A stretch of DNA of 64,000 bases from Drechmeria coniospora (GCF_001625195.1 NC_054390.1:7909222-7973221); one strand, 5' to 3'; shown: positions 12,698 through 25,562, counted from the first letter of the stretch. Made by a program: numbers and translations. Notes: generated from the sequence alone by a model not told the origin.

Positions 12698-13754
12698 GCC
12701 GTGGGGAGAAGGAGACGACAGCTGTGGTCGGTGATTTGGCGATGCAACGGGATGAGCGTTCTGGTTCCTGTCGTCGGGACCGAGGGCGAGTGAGGGAGGT
12801 CAATCGGTTCTCGGACGTTGCAGGAGCAGAGAAGACGACGGGGAAAACGTGGGTGAGGGATCTCATGGGGCGGGGAGGAGACAAATTATGACAGGGGAGG
12901 AGGCTGTGATGGATGTTTCAATCTTCTATTCTCGTTCGCGGACCAGGGCAGGGAGAGGAGATGAGACTGTGCTAGAGAATAGATCTTCCAGCGGATTCTG
13001 TCTCAGTCGACGCAGCAGCAAGGACAAGCACAATTCCACGTATACCTGCACTGTACGGAGCACGGAGTACTTCCACCGTCGTGCGAAGTGAGGCGGGCAG
13101 GAGCGACCTCTGATCTCGCGAACGGTATTCGACGCACCCGCCCCCGTCTGTACCTTTGACCGCGTCCGTGACCTCGCATCCCGGGCTCCGTTTTTCTTCT
13201 TCGCACGCACACGCACGCGGCACCACACCAGCGACACAGCAACAAGCAAAAAAGCAAAGGCAGCTAGCCACCGAAGCAACCCAAAAGAGCCAAAGAGTGT
13301 GCCTCATCAGCACTGCGTACGGCGAATGCGCATGAACGGAGAACGGTACGGTAGATGCACGAGCCCGTTTCCCTCTCTGCTCCGTGGCTTGCGGCTCCTG
13401 CGAGGCACGCACAAGGCACTTGTGCACAGGCACAGCGCAGCACACGGAAGGACTCGTCCAGTGACGGCTATTACAGCGCTGCGCATGTGCGAGAGGCAGC
13501 CCGGTAATAGCCCTGTGTCCAGGCCGACCCCTGCTCGCTAGCGCTCGGCATCTGCAGGTGGCATTTTTTAGGCGGCGCGAGGGTTGTGGCTGGTCTTCAG
13601 GGCTGCCAGATCCCAGCTGCCGGTGCCGGGTTCACCCTTTCCGTCGGTCGCCTGTTCGCCAGGCTAGCGAGACCATTCGGCTCGCGAGAGCGAATCATGC
13701 CGGTGTGCCTCCTCCCTACACGACCTTCCCTTGGCACGTCTCCCTTGAGAGAGG

Positions 13755-13800
13755 TCGAGTGCGTGTGCGTGTGCGTGAGCGTGTACGCGTGTGCAGGTGC
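13755..13800. repeat. Imperfect GTGCGT-type microsatellite
   Basis: A run of alternating purine-pyrimidine sequence (GTGCGTGTGCGTGTGCGTGA and onward through GTGTACGCGTGTGC). It is simple-sequence DNA with Z-DNA-prone composition and no gene. Confidence 0.7.
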
Positions 13801-15276
13801 ATGTTGTTTTGGTGCCGACCACAATGCTGCCGTGGTGCCGCAGCACGGCAAGCTGCTGGGCTCCGTCAAGGCTGCGAAGCGAGCAAAGCGATGGACAGCG
13901 CACAACCCTCGAGCTAACTAACCGTGGCGAAACGATGGACAGAAAAGCGCTACGCACGGGCACGAAGCTCGCACACACCACCTCGTCACCTCCTGAGGAG
14001 CCGTGCCCGAAACGAAGGTGAATCGTTCTGAGACCTGTCTGTGTGTTCGTCGACGGCTGCCGATTCCCCACCTGCACACAATGCCCCCCAATGCCCTCCC
14101 GCCGTCTAATATCGCAAGGGGCCTCGGGCAACACGCGCATCGATCAAGCAGCAGCGCACAAATTGACTTCATCTTCAGCCCCCCCCCGCTGGCCTTCCTG
14201 TTTGACCAGTCGCCGTGGCGGGCGATGAAGGGCAATCTCGGTTCACGTATCTGCATGCCAATGCTCGCACGCATACGCATGTCTACATGCACTCGTCAGT
14301 CCAGAAAGCGACGGTTCGTACCATCGACATCAGTAAGCCGTGAGCTGCGCCGAAATAACCGCGATATCCTTACCGTGGCGGTGGGGAGAGTGCAGAGCTT
14401 CCATCACTTGCCCATATTTTTCCCAGAATTTTATTGTGGCAAAGCCTTGGCAATAGAACCTCAGTTGCACCATGTACGAGCCATCAGCTCGTGTACGGTC
14501 CACGACGTCCACGTGCAAGTATTGCTGGCTACATTAACCTAGAGAGTCAATGCCCACACAGCCAAGAGGTCCGAAATAGGTGCTCGTATGCGTTCTCCCA
14601 AACACGCCACCATGCTTCAGGCGTGCAAAGTATTTGTGCAGTATGGAGTACACCGTACCTCAACTGCATGTCGCCTTTGTTTGAATAATATCGCAAGGTG
14701 TCCGAACAGGCATGCGGCAGACCACAATCGTGGCGAGCTGGCTCGCAGAGTCAGACCCACGGTCAGTAGCGGGCACGGCGGGCCGCCAGGCACAAGTCCT
14801 AATGGGTGGGTGGACATGCAGCATATTACTCGTACCGTACTCCGTACTACGTACAGTACTGTAATTACATTACAGTAAGTACATGTACTCCGTACTCCGT
14901 ACATACTTAAGTACAAGTACTTAAGTGCACGCACGGAATTAGTACGGAATCCTGTACGAAGTACTCCCGTAGCTGTGGCAGTGATCATCCTTGTAACGGA
15001 TGGGCCCTCGGAGTATTTGTGCTTGTGCAAGTTCCGAGCACGCAGTGCATGCACATTCCTCGTCGAACCGCGGGGCCACAGGCCACGTGAGCGCCGGGCT
15101 TGGTGTCAGTCGTGATTTTCGACCTTGCCCTCCTTTCTGGAAGCTTTGTTTGATTACTGAAGCGGAGAACATGGTATTGATCTTCATTACCAGGGACCAG
15201 CGCAAGGTTAGGTGAGACCCATTTGGGCTGGGGTTGGCTCTCCACCAGACAGAGCGACGAAGAGTCACGAGTACTT

Positions 15277-15374
15277 ACAAGCACCGTAGTACAAGTACCG
15301 TAGTACAAGTACCGTAGTACTCCGTACAAGCACCTTGGTACGGAGTACAAGCACCGTGGTACAAGTATCGTAGG
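15277..15374. repeat. 14-bp tandem array, unit ACAAGYACCGTAGT, within a GTAC island
   Basis: Three contiguous units at 15277-15290, 15291-15304 and 15305-15318. They are followed by ACTCCGT, a diverged unit containing TACGGAGT, and two more diverged units ending at 15374. The array therefore embeds the dispersed TACGGAGTAC word. Confidence 0.85.
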
Positions 15375-16028
15375 TCTGTAGAACAAGTACGGGGAGTACT
15401 GAAGCATTGCACTTAAGTACTTCATTGTGCAACTACGGGTCAAATGCATGTACGGAGTACTCCGTCCTTGCAGGCGTTCTGCCCTGTATTATTCCGTACT
15501 TCCGTACTTGTCCGTACATTCACAGGTACAGTACTTGTGGGTGTGCCCTCCCATCGTAGCATCCGACCGTTTTCAGCATCAATCACCATCAACGGGGTGC
15601 AACAAAGCTCGAGGTCACGATAAATCGCATGTGAGCAGAACTGCCAGCTCCTGGATCCTTATCCTGCCTCTGTTGTCTCTCTGGTTTTCGCCAGCATATC
15701 GTCCGGATGCCACCAGGCCACTCCACTTGGCTGATGCCATTGCGAGAAACGGATTGATTGTGGTATAAATAGAGAAGGAGGACTCCGGGCATGGAAGTAG
15801 GTGTACGGAGTACTGCACAAGTACAATTACTTAGGTACAAGTACTGTGTATCCTATGCAGCAGTACGAAGTAGTGCAGGCAGAGTAAGTACATGTAATTT
15901 TACCTATCATCAGTTGCCGTCGAATTGGTAGGACTGGTAATAATATGGAGGTTCCAATGCGAGGAGTGTGGGGGATTGCTTCAACGCAATTTCATCTAAT
16001 CAAACCAAGATGACATGTTGGTAAACTG

Positions 16029-16044
16029 TACGGAGTACTCCGTA
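16029..16044. repeat. Perfect 16-bp palindrome TACGGAGTACTCCGTA
   Basis: A complete self-complementary copy of the dispersed intergenic word. The flanks CTG...CTG extend the symmetry weakly. A second perfect copy is at 25027-25042. Confidence 0.9.
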
Positions 16045-17338
16045 CTGTAATAATAGCACCTACTTACCAGTGCACCTACAGTACTTACCTACATGTCCCT
16101 GTTGGTATTAATATTACTGCAAGTACCAAGGAGAAATGTGTGGACGAGGGAAGGAAGCTGGTCAACCGAGGCACGACGAAAGGATACATGTCGCCCAGGC
16201 TGGCTGCTTGATCGGAATGGGCGAAATGCTAGGTTATGCTGTTTGGCCAACAGTTCGCATGACTCACCGATGGTCTCCATCGAACTTAACCAAGTACATG
16301 TAAGTACTCTTAACTGCCGCGTCGCCAATGCCGTCATGGTCATGATGGAAACCATTTCATTCCGCAATCTTGATATGCGCAACGGGGACGGCGACCGTCC
16401 CCGACATCGCCATGGACAACCTTGAACGCTGTCTTGGGGCTCGTCCTTGTACTCTTACTTATACATGGCTTGGAGTCGTTGTCGAATCGTGATTGTGACC
16501 GGGTGACCAAGGGTCGGCATCTCAGGTTGCTGAAGCGGCCGGGTCAACTATTCATTCGTGCCCGTCCTCATTGGCTGCTGGCCGCTCTGGGTTTGGCCTT
16601 TGCTTCTTGCCAGTAAGCTTGCAACGCCTTTTCTTGGCAAAGCATCACCCTCCACACCAGGGACTAAATAATAGGCATCAGCGCGAAGGGACAGCGCTAG
16701 GGGTAGGGAGGAGCGTTTGCACCTTGGTTCCATCCTGACTCCATTTCCAACTTGGGTGCCCGAGCGCATCTGTATGAATTCAAACAACTAGAGGGGGGAG
16801 GTTCGACATGTCCAAACAATTCCTTTGTTCTTCTCCCGTCGGCATTGCCGTTACCTAGTAGTCCGTGTCCTCATAGTACTCGGTATACTGAAGCCCCTGG
16901 GAAGGAGCACAGGATGAGAGGATGAGGAGTGGCGAGGAACTCAATTCTCCGAAGCATTCTAGTCCCGTTAAGTTTGATGTCCATCGCTACTGCCCGCCGT
17001 AGCTATACGACGAATACGACCGACTTGTACTTGTACGTGTACTTCATACCTTACATTCAATGCGGAAGGTGCAATCTATAGCGGTCGAGGCGGCGCCTCT
17101 CCCTTTCTCCGATGCCTGTTTCTCTCCCCTCGCCCCATTGTTCCTCCTCGTTACTAGTGCTTTCCTATCTTCCCTTCCTATTCCTACGCCCTTGGGGGCC
17201 TAATGTAGGCGGCAACCTGTCAGCTGCCTAGCGCTGTTGAAACGCGCCATCCTGGTCATTCTTTCGCCTCAGCAGCTCAGCGGCCGACCGTTCTTGATCG
17301 ACTTGCCGGCCCTCGACGGTCTACCTGCGTCGTCCTGT

Positions 17339-17345
17339 TATATAT
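17339..17345 (+). promoter_or_regulatory. Possible TATA box of the ABC transporter gene
   Basis: TATATAT lies about 190 bp upstream of the ATG at 17535 and is followed by a long pyrimidine-rich leader. Position and composition fit a fungal core promoter, but no transcript start can be seen from the sequence. Confidence 0.35.
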
Positions 17346-17534
17346 GCGACGAGAGGTGACGCTAGTGATGCTCTGTTAAATATTCCTCGAACCATTCCGC
17401 CCGTCTGTCGCGTATTCACGCAGCACCTCGCATTTCCATCGTCCCCTTCCCCTATCCCACATCCAGCCCCCCCCTTATTTTCCCTCGCTCCCTTCCTTGC
17501 CTTCACTCATGGATTGGTCCTTGATCGTGTCGAT

Positions 17535-20500
17535 ATGAGCGCCGCCGAGGTCGAAAAGGTCAAATCGGCCGCTGAGACGTCGCCTCTAACGGACAGCAAG
17601 CAGCGGCCTTCATCGCCAAACGCAGCCCATCACCAAGAGGACGGTGATGCCCCTTTGGAGACGAAGGCTCGTCCGGAGCGCACGGCAACCTTCCGTGACT
17701 ACGCTGTTTGTCATCACCGCTCGATGGCCCGGATCTTCTTGCCTCTGCTGACTTCTACCAGCGGGTATTTGGCTATGCGACGAAGTGGGATTACCTCGCC
17801 TACGTGGCCGGAGTCATCGCTTCCATCGGCGCCGGAGTGACGCTGCCGTTGATGAACGTCGTCTTCGGTACAAGCATATCCTCGCCCCTCCCCTTCTGTC
17901 CTCTGTTCTCCCGAGCTCCCTGGCAATGGCGGCTGATACCCACCTCCCAGGCAAGTTCGTTGGAAATTTTACAAGCTTCAACTCCAGCACCGCCGATGCG
18001 CAAGCTAGGGAAGCGTTTCGAGAGGATCTAAATCGTCAATCGTGAGGATGCATCTATACACCCACCGTCATCCGTGCTAACCGACGACAGCTTGTATATG
18101 TTTGCTCTTTTCCTAGCCCGTCTTGGGCTCAACTACATAAACAAGGTACATGCATACGTAGAGTAGAGTAGCAGCCTGTCCATTCTCGTGAGATGCTAAT
18201 CGGGGCCCGTTGCGCAGCTCTGCTTCCGCATGATAGGCATCCGCATTTCTTCTGCCATCCGCCTGCATTACCTTCGGCGCCTCTTTGCTCAGAGCGTCCA
18301 TGTCCTGGACTCGATGCCCCCCGGCTACGCGACGACGACCATCACGACGGTCAGTAACACACTCCAGCTAGGCATTTCGGAAAAGCTGGGCGTCTTCATC
18401 GAGTACATGTCCACCATCATTGCCTCCATCATCATCGCGTTCATCTACAACTGGTCATTGTCCCTCGTCACTTCCTCTGTCATCCTCTTCATAATGATTT
18501 CTGTTGCCATCCTGCTACCGGTGATTGTCAAGGGCCATGGCCGCATGTCAAAGGTTCGAGATCTCCCTTGCACCCTCCATCCACGCACCCTCTATAACTC
18601 CAACTCCAAAGTGCTAAGTGACGGGCTCGACAGTCGGAAGCTAAATCATCTGCCGTCGCGAGCGAGACCATGTCCAGCATTCGAATGGTCATGGCCTACA
18701 GTGCCGAGGCTCGTATCGCCCGCAAGTATGCCGACTTTGTGGACGAAGCCAAGAAACATGCACGCTTCATCAGCCCCTTTCTAGCCCTTCAGTTTGGGTT
18801 AATCGTGAGACACTCCGACTCCGATACCCTGCATCCCTTGTTGACAATGGTCAGTTCTTTGCTGTATTTTCCGCCTTTGGACTTGCCTTCTGGTATGGCA
18901 CCAAGTCGTATCTTGAAGGCCGGCTGGATGACGTAGGCACTATTGTCGTGTGAGTGCAACCTCCCTTGCGCCATGGCCCCCCGTCAACTGACGGCGACAG
19001 CGTCCTGCTCAATGTCATGATGGTCGTTTTCTCCCTCGAACGCACCTCCAACCCGATGCTGGCTGTCGGTAAAGCCACCGTCGCCGCTTGCCAGTTCTTC
19101 ACCATCATCGATGCACCGCTGCCTGAGAAGGGGACACTGAAAAGCCCTGAAGTATCGGCAACGGAAGACATCGTTCTAGAAAAGGTCACCTTTGCCTATC
19201 CAAGCCGACCACACGTCAAGATTCTCGACGATCTGGACCTGCGAATTGAGGCAGGTAAGATCACAGCCATCGTTGGCCCCTCCGGCTCGGGAAAGAGTAC
19301 AATTGTCGCTTTGATTCAACGGTGGTACAATCTTCAAGAACAGTACGCTATTGAGAAAGCGATTGAGAAAAAGAAAAAGAAGAAGAAGAAGAGCAAGAAG
19401 AACGACAACGGCGAGGAGGAACCCGAAGAAGACGAGACCGGCGAGGTCGAAACCGAAGATACGGGACCTCTGATCTCTCTCGCCGGATCCGTTTCAACTT
19501 CTGATCATTCCCTGGATGACATCGATCTCAAGTGGTGGCGATCTCAAATTGGACTGGTCCAACAAGAGCCTTTCCTCTTCAACGATACCATCTTTAAAAA
19601 TGTCGCCAACGGTCTGGTCGGCTCAGAGTGGGAATTCGAAGCCGAGGAGAAAAAGAGGGACCTTGTCAGGGAGGCATGCAAGGAAGCTTTTGCAGACGAG
19701 TTTATCGACAAACTCCCGGACGTACGTTCAGCACGAGCCGCCCTCGGATTGAAGCTGACACATCGCCCAGGGCTACGATACTGCCGTTGGGGATGGCGGA
19801 GCCAAGCTGTCTGGAGGCCAGCGCCAGCGAATTGCTATTGCCCGGTCCATTGTCCGGAAGCCAAAGATTTTGATTCTTGACGAAGCTACGAGCGCAATTG
19901 ATGTCAGGGGCGAACGAATCGTCCAAGCTGCCTTGGACAGGGTCGCTCAAAATCGAACCACCATCACCATCGCCCACCGTCTCTCCACCATAAAGAAAGC
20001 CGATCGAATCGTCGTCTTGAAGAGGGGAAAGGTCGTGGAATCGGGCACGCATCAAACGCTCATGGACATTGATCAAGGCGTCTACGCGAGGCTTGTCAAT
20101 GCCCAAGCGCTTACGTTGGGAAGTTCGACGGAGGCGAGCGATGACCATGGCGGCAACGACGATGCTTCCCTGGAACGCAAGCGGAGCCGCGCAGCATCCG
20201 AGAAAGGAGAATCGGCCGAGGAGACCAAGGCAAAAACGCGAAACTTCTTTGCCAGTTTCGGTCTTTTCTTCTACGAAACGCGGACGTATTGGTGGCTAAT
20301 GGCCTTGACCGTCTTCTTCGCTGCCTGTGCTGGAGCGGCGATACCCCTCCAGGCGTGGCTCTTTGCCGAGATCGTCGTCGTCTTCTCTTTCGAAGGACAA
20401 CCTACCAAGATGAAGGAAGAAAGCGAGTTTTGGTCTCTCATGTGGGTGGTGCTCGCCGTCGGCACTGGTCTTGGCTACTTTGGGTGCTTCCTCGCTTCGA

Positions 20501-22179
20501 CGCAAGTGGCAGCCACTGTTCGTGCCAAGTATCAGAAGCAGTACTTTGAGGCGATCCTCCATCAGAAAACGTCGTACTTTGACGAGGAGGATCACTCGCA
20601 GGGTACGATGACGGCGCGCTCCTCGGGGGATCCGCAGAAGCTGGAGGAGCTCATGGGGCCCAACATGGCGAGCGTCTACATTGCCATCTTCAACCTCATC
20701 GGATCCGTCGCCATTGCATTTGCGTTCGGATGGAAGCTCGCTCTCGTGGCATGCTGCATCGTCATGCCTGTTATCATGGCCATGACGTACTGGCGTTTCA
20801 AGTACGAAATTCAGTTTGACGACATGAACAACGAGGTATTCGCCGAAAGCTCCAAGTTTGCTTCCGAGTCCATCGGCGCCTTTCGCACCGTCGCTTCCCT
20901 GACGATGGAGGAGGCCATTTGCCAACGGTTCGAGAGCCTCTGCAAGAACCACGTTATTACGGCCTTCAAGAAGGCTCGCTGGGTAAGTCTCCTCTTTGGC
21001 TTGTCCGATAGCGTGACCATGGCCTGTCAAGCCCTTGTCTTCTACTACGGTGGCCGGCTTCTGGCCAGCGGGGAGTACGGACCGCTCCAATTCTTCGTCT
21101 GCTTCATGGCAGCGATTCAGTGCGGAGAAGCAGCAGGGCAGGGTCTTAGCTTTGGCCCCAACGCGGCCCAAGTCACCGCTGCGTCGAACCGCATCTTGGA
21201 CATGCGCGAGTCGCGTCTCAGCAACGAAGTTTCCGAACAGCAAATGGTTCCCGATGCGAAAGGCGGCATCAAAGTTGAGTTTGACAACCTGCACTTTCGA
21301 TACCCCACGCGCGATGTGCCCGTCTTTCAGGGCCTGAGCTTCACCGTCGAGCGTGGCCAGTTTGCGGCGCTTGTCGGTGCTTCGGGCTGTGGAAAGACGA
21401 GCATCATCGCACTCATGGAGAGGTAAACTCACGCATGTCATGTGTTTTGACCAGTGACCCTAACAGGATGAATAGATTCTACGACCTCGAAAAGGGGCGC
21501 ATCCTGTGCAACGGCAAGGACATTGCGGAGATGAACGTCTACGCTTACCGGAAGCATCTCTCTCTAGTTGCCCAAGAGGCCACCCTCTTCCAAGGTGAAC
21601 GTCCCCATGCCGGGCCATGGTTGTGCGGTAGTCTAATGGTGTCTGGAATAGGCAGCATTAGGGAAAACATTCTCCTCGGCGTCGACGAAGCTGCTGTCAC
21701 CGACGAGAAGCTCCACCAAGCGTGCCGTGACGCCTCGATTCACGATTTCATCGTCTCGTTGCCCGAAGGCTACAACACGAACATTGGTTCCAAGGGCGTG
21801 AGCCTCTCTGGCGGACAGAAGCAGCGGGTTGCCATTGCGCGTGCGCTCATCCGCGACCCGGACATGCTGCTTCTCGACGAGGCCACTAGCTCGCTCGATT
21901 CGGAGAGCGAAAAGCTCGTGCAGGTAGCTCTGGAGCGAGCCGGCCAGGGGCGAACAATGCTCGTCGTGGCTCATCGGCTCGCTACGATCCAGAACGCTGA
22001 TGTGATTTTCGTGCTCGGAGAAGGCAAGTTGTTGGAGAAGGGAACTCATGGGGAGCTCTTGCAAAGGAAAGGGGTTTACTGGCATATGGTGAGTCGTCGA
22101 CATCGGGGTCAATGCGGATTCTCTCCCTCCATCTCGCTGACAGCAATTTTAGTGCCAAAGCCAAGCTCTGGATCGATGA
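17535..22179 (+). CDS. Full-size ABCB (MDR/P-glycoprotein-like) ABC transporter
   Basis: Plasma- or organelle-membrane ATP-driven exporter of the TMD-NBD-TMD-NBD type; the substrate is unknown. Twelve exons: 17535-17705, 17762-17867, 17951-18041, 18091-18145, 18218-18553, 18634-18804, 18855-18949, 19001-19721, 19771-21422, 21476-21594, 21652-22088 and 22153-22179, giving 1326 residues with every junction in phase. NBD1 has Walker [11 protein letters not shown]-loop VQQEPFLF, signature [13 protein letters not shown], Walker [13 protein letters not shown] and the H-loop AHR. NBD2 has [22 protein letters not shown] and [11 protein letters not shown]. Both sites look catalytically complete. NBD1 carries a roughly 75-residue insertion after Walker A, containing [13 protein letters not shown] followed by an acidic run. 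The last exon encodes only CQSQALDR. The gene converges on the hydrolase at 22549. Confidence 0.95.
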
Positions 22180-22548
22180 AGCAGGGTTGGATGCTGGGTA
22201 CGATGATGACGGAACGGCAACTAAATCTCACGACGACTCGGTTAGGATCCATCACCACTCTGCCAGCCAAGGCAATGTTGTCATCCAGACATCTGGAGGG
22301 GGGCATTCTAGTTTTGGCAGCGAGTCCCTGCGGCCGAGAGGCACCCAGGCGTAGACTCCAATTCTACTCATTTCCCCGTGTGATTTAGCCTACATTGAAG
22401 TGACCAATTTCGCTCGTACATGATGCTATACCGTCACCTAGGCAACCACACAGAACATGGAGAGACAACTGGGTAAACGCATAAACGCCCAGGTGATCGA
22501 TGGAGCGGTGGAGGTGGATGAATGCACTCTACGCATGCATCAGTTGCA
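22180..22548. other. Convergent intergenic region
   Basis: About 370 bp between two convergent stop codons. It should hold both 3' UTRs; no other feature is seen. Confidence 0.55.
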
Positions 22549-23802
22549 TCAAACCTTTGGTCCGCCAGAAGAGCACGGATCGCTACACGGACGCTTTTCC
22601 ATACCCCAGAGCTCGTCCAGCTCGTTCATGATGGGCTCGACGTGGGTCATGACAAAGTCGTGACTGCCGGGCATGACTCTCCAAACGACGCTATCTTTGC
22701 CACCAGCAAGGGGGAGACCCTCCCGTGTGTAGTCGTCGAGGTCGATGATCTCGTCCGTCTCGGCAAGGAGGACGGCGGTGGTGCCGGGCCTGCGGTTTGC
22801 CAGCTGGCGCCAGGCACCGTGCTGCTCGGTCAGGGGGGCAAAACGAACGCAGGACATGAAGGCCGGGACGAAGCCTTGGTGGTGGAGAACCATCCAGCGG
22901 ACGTATTCGAGGACGCGGTCCTCCAACGGCGTCGTCTCGCCTTTCTCGCCGAGGTTTGACGCCTCGGAGACGGCAACGGCCGCGTTCTTCGACAGGCGCG
23001 AGGCGGCAATAGGCTTCTGCAGTCTCCTTCTCGTGACTCGGGCGAGGATGGGCTCGGGTACGACGCCGGAAGAGAAGACGAAGCGGGCGACGGTGCCGAA
23101 GGACTCGGGGCGGATGAGGCCGGCAGGAGCAAGCAGGACGAGGCTCGAGACAAGGTGGGGGAACGCGTTGGCAAAGTGGACGGCGATGGCGCCGCCCAGC
23201 GAGTAGCCGACGAGGCGAACGGCGTCGGCGCCGGTCCAAGCGAGCGAGCTGGAGGCGAGGACGCAGAGGATCTGGGACGAGTAGAGGCGAGCGTCGTGGG
23301 GGAGGTCGCCGACGCCGTCGGAGAAGCCGCGGCCGAAGAGGTCCTGCAACGATCAGCACGCCGGCACGGTGGCGGTAGGGCGATGGTCCGTCGAGAAGCC
23401 AGAAACGTGGGGGACGGAACGTACATAGAGCATGACGCGACAGCCACGCTCGACCAAGGCATGGGCAATCCTCGACAGGGTGATGCATGAGGTGCTGATG
23501 CCATGGACGAACAGCACCTTTTGGCCGTCCTCGGGGCCGAACTCGTAGACGCGGACGGAACCGTAGGGAGTATCGACGTCCCGCGCGCCGGGGAAGATGT
23601 CCGGCTGGTAGACGAGCTTGTCCAGGTCGGCCCTCGACGCCGCCGGGATGACTGTTCGCAGGGGACTGGGCAGCACCTTGCCCCGGCGCGGCCAGAGGGT
23701 GGCCCGGACGAGGGCGAGAAGGGATACCGTGGCGACGGCGGTAGCGGTGATGAGGACGACGGCGGAGGGCGGCCACCAGAGGATGCCTGCTGGATCCATC
23801 AT
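22549..23802 (-). CDS. Membrane-anchored alpha/beta hydrolase
   Basis: Serine hydrolase of unknown substrate. Two exons, 23425-23802 and 22549-23343, separated by an 81-bp intron (GTACGT...GTGCTGATCGTTGCAG), encode 390 residues. An N-terminal hydrophobic segment (residues about 12-34, VVLITATAVATVSLLALV) suggests a signal anchor. The fold is marked by VLFVHGIST (oxyanion-hole HG, about residue 100), DLFGRGFSD, and the nucleophile elbow VGYSLGG with Ser at about 174. Candidate acid and histidine are in the EIIDLDD and PGSHDFVMTH segments near the C-terminus. The start is MMDPAG, and the second Met is equally possible. Overlapping long frames on both strands are GC-rich shadows. Confidence 0.88.
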
Positions 23803-25562
23803 GACGAGATGGCGGGCGCCAAGGCAGCAGCAAAGCGCAAGGCAGGGAGATCGGGTGGGTGATCTGCTGTTTTCCTGCAGTGTTTTTTTATTTGAAAGCG
23901 AGCGTGTGCGTCCATCCTTGGTCGGTTGGGGCTGTCAACTTTGAACGACAAAAGATCAGAGCGAGGGAGGCTCAGCGGCCGGAAGCCACTGAGGCGCAGG
24001 CACAGCCAGGCACACGCCGAGAGGGTACATTATTTTGGAGGTCCAACGCCGCTCGGCTGCCACTCGGAACCAGCACCAATCGATTGCCGGTGCGCTCGCG
24101 CGCCTGAGAGTTTCCTGCTGCCCATGGTTCTAGGACGCAGTGGCAGGCGAGTTCCTTTCGGCATCGGTTGCGTTTGTGACCCTCCAGTCGTGGATGAAAT
24201 GCCGATGACCCGCGGTTGCTGGCCTCGGTGATTTAATGCGTCACTGCCGTCATATTACAAGTGCAGGTATATCAATATGCCGAGGCCCACCAGCGGCGAC
24301 ATGCACCGTGCCAGTAATAGCTCCTGGCATGCAGGTACAGGTACATGCGGAGCTTGGTACTTTACATGGAAGTGTATGAACATGCGCTGTATTAAGATAG
24401 TACAGTGTAATTACATTATACTTGTGTATTGTTGAACGATACAACAAAGTACCTACTTGACTACTAGGTACTTGCAGTACAGTACAAGTACACGAGTAAT
24501 ACAGTACATTCAAGTACGGAACGTGGTGTAATATTACCTGCTGTACGGAGTAAGTGCAGCTTGTGTGGAACGGCTTTAGCGGGGTGCCATTTGCTGCGCA
24601 ACGGTAATTCTCCGTACGATGGAGCACACGGGACAACGGAACCCAAGTAATACTCTGTACAGATGCTCCGTACTGTACTTGTACTCCAGAGTTCCAAGTA
24701 CAAATACAGGCTATGTTGCACCAAACTGGACCACAAAGATGGGCGCCACAGTCAGTGTGGACTTCGTAATAGGTGTTATGTGATGCGACAGGCACATCTA
24801 TCATCAGTATGTCTACTTACTAACCTAGTACCCAGTAGTATGGAGTATAGCACCAATGTGCACTACAACTACTCCGTACGCCTACAGTAGACCTGCTGTA
24901 ATAAACGATGCTCCGTACCCGGTCGTTTTCATGCAGTACCTGCACTTGGTCCGGATGGATATACATGCTCCATGCATGCCGTCTGCACTCCGTACTCAAC
25001 CTGCATACGTGTTGCATGTAATCAAGTACGGAGTACTCCGTAGAGCGCACCACTTGTATACTTAGTTACAGTGTACTTTACTACTCGTGTGCTCGTGCCC
25101 ATCATCTCGACACAGTTGTAATGCGTGGCTGAGACAGACATTGACAAAATACGGGTCAACCTGCAGTCGCAAAACATGCCAACCCATTTGGCATGCCTAA
25201 CCCCCCCTGGGCATCGACACAAGGCCATGCATGGCATGCATGCACTCGTATTCTCAGCCATCACTCACAGAGAGTGCTTTTGATGCACAGCACGCCCCGA
25301 CAAGTACTGCGTGCATGTACGTGCATACGTAATGCTCCGTGCAAGGACATGCATTGCCGCGTACGGAGTGCAGCACGCGCAGCACACCCATAGGCCTTGT
25401 GGGTGTACAGTTGGTAGAGCAGCAACAACAGGCTCGGCCGTGCAACCATCCGTACTTCGTAAGTACACTTCTCCGGATCGTGGCCACCGAACGGCACCCT
25501 GGCTTCCCGCAACCTCGTCATGACGGCTGCACCCACATGCACATGCCACCTAGATCGTTCCA
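23803..25562. other. 1.76 kb spacer with GTAC-rich island
   Basis: Upstream of the hydrolase, downstream of the zinc-finger gene. From about 24320 to 25480 it is dense in GTAC words, including GGAACGTGG flanked by TACGG near 24515, ACTCCGTAC near 24875 and the perfect palindrome at 25027. The stretch 23850-24240 shows nothing recognisable. Confidence 0.6.
25027..25042. repeat. Perfect 16-bp palindrome TACGGAGTACTCCGTA
   Basis: Identical to the copy at 16029-16044, set in a GTAC-rich, gene-free stretch. Confidence 0.9.

Larger units (their letters stand above)
12211..17534. other. 5.3 kb gene-poor region
   Basis: No ORF here has a recognisable protein or a coherent intron model. It contains a 13-bp minisatellite (12583-12697), a GT/GTGC-rich tract (about 13755-13800), GTAC-rich islands (about 14820-14930, 15270-15560, 15780-15900 and 16020-16110) and, near its right end, the pyrimidine-rich leader of the ABC transporter (about 17090-17534). 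Frames between 13300 and 14550 overlap on both strands and look like chance ORFs. Confidence 0.6.

Noticed and set aside
13299..14542. Several overlapping ORFs of 80-180 codons on both strands
   Set aside because: No recognisable protein, low complexity, no consistent intron model.
20296..21441. 381-codon open frame antisense to the ABC transporter
   Set aside because: Shadow of the coding strand, which has complete NBD motifs.
22691..23833. 380-codon frame overlapping the hydrolase on the same strand
   Set aside because: Arg/Pro-rich out-of-frame translation of GC-rich DNA; the hydrolase frame carries GYSLGG and splices cleanly.
25396..25440. A-box-like TTGGTAGAGCAGC
   Set aside because: No B box or cloverleaf follows within tRNA range.
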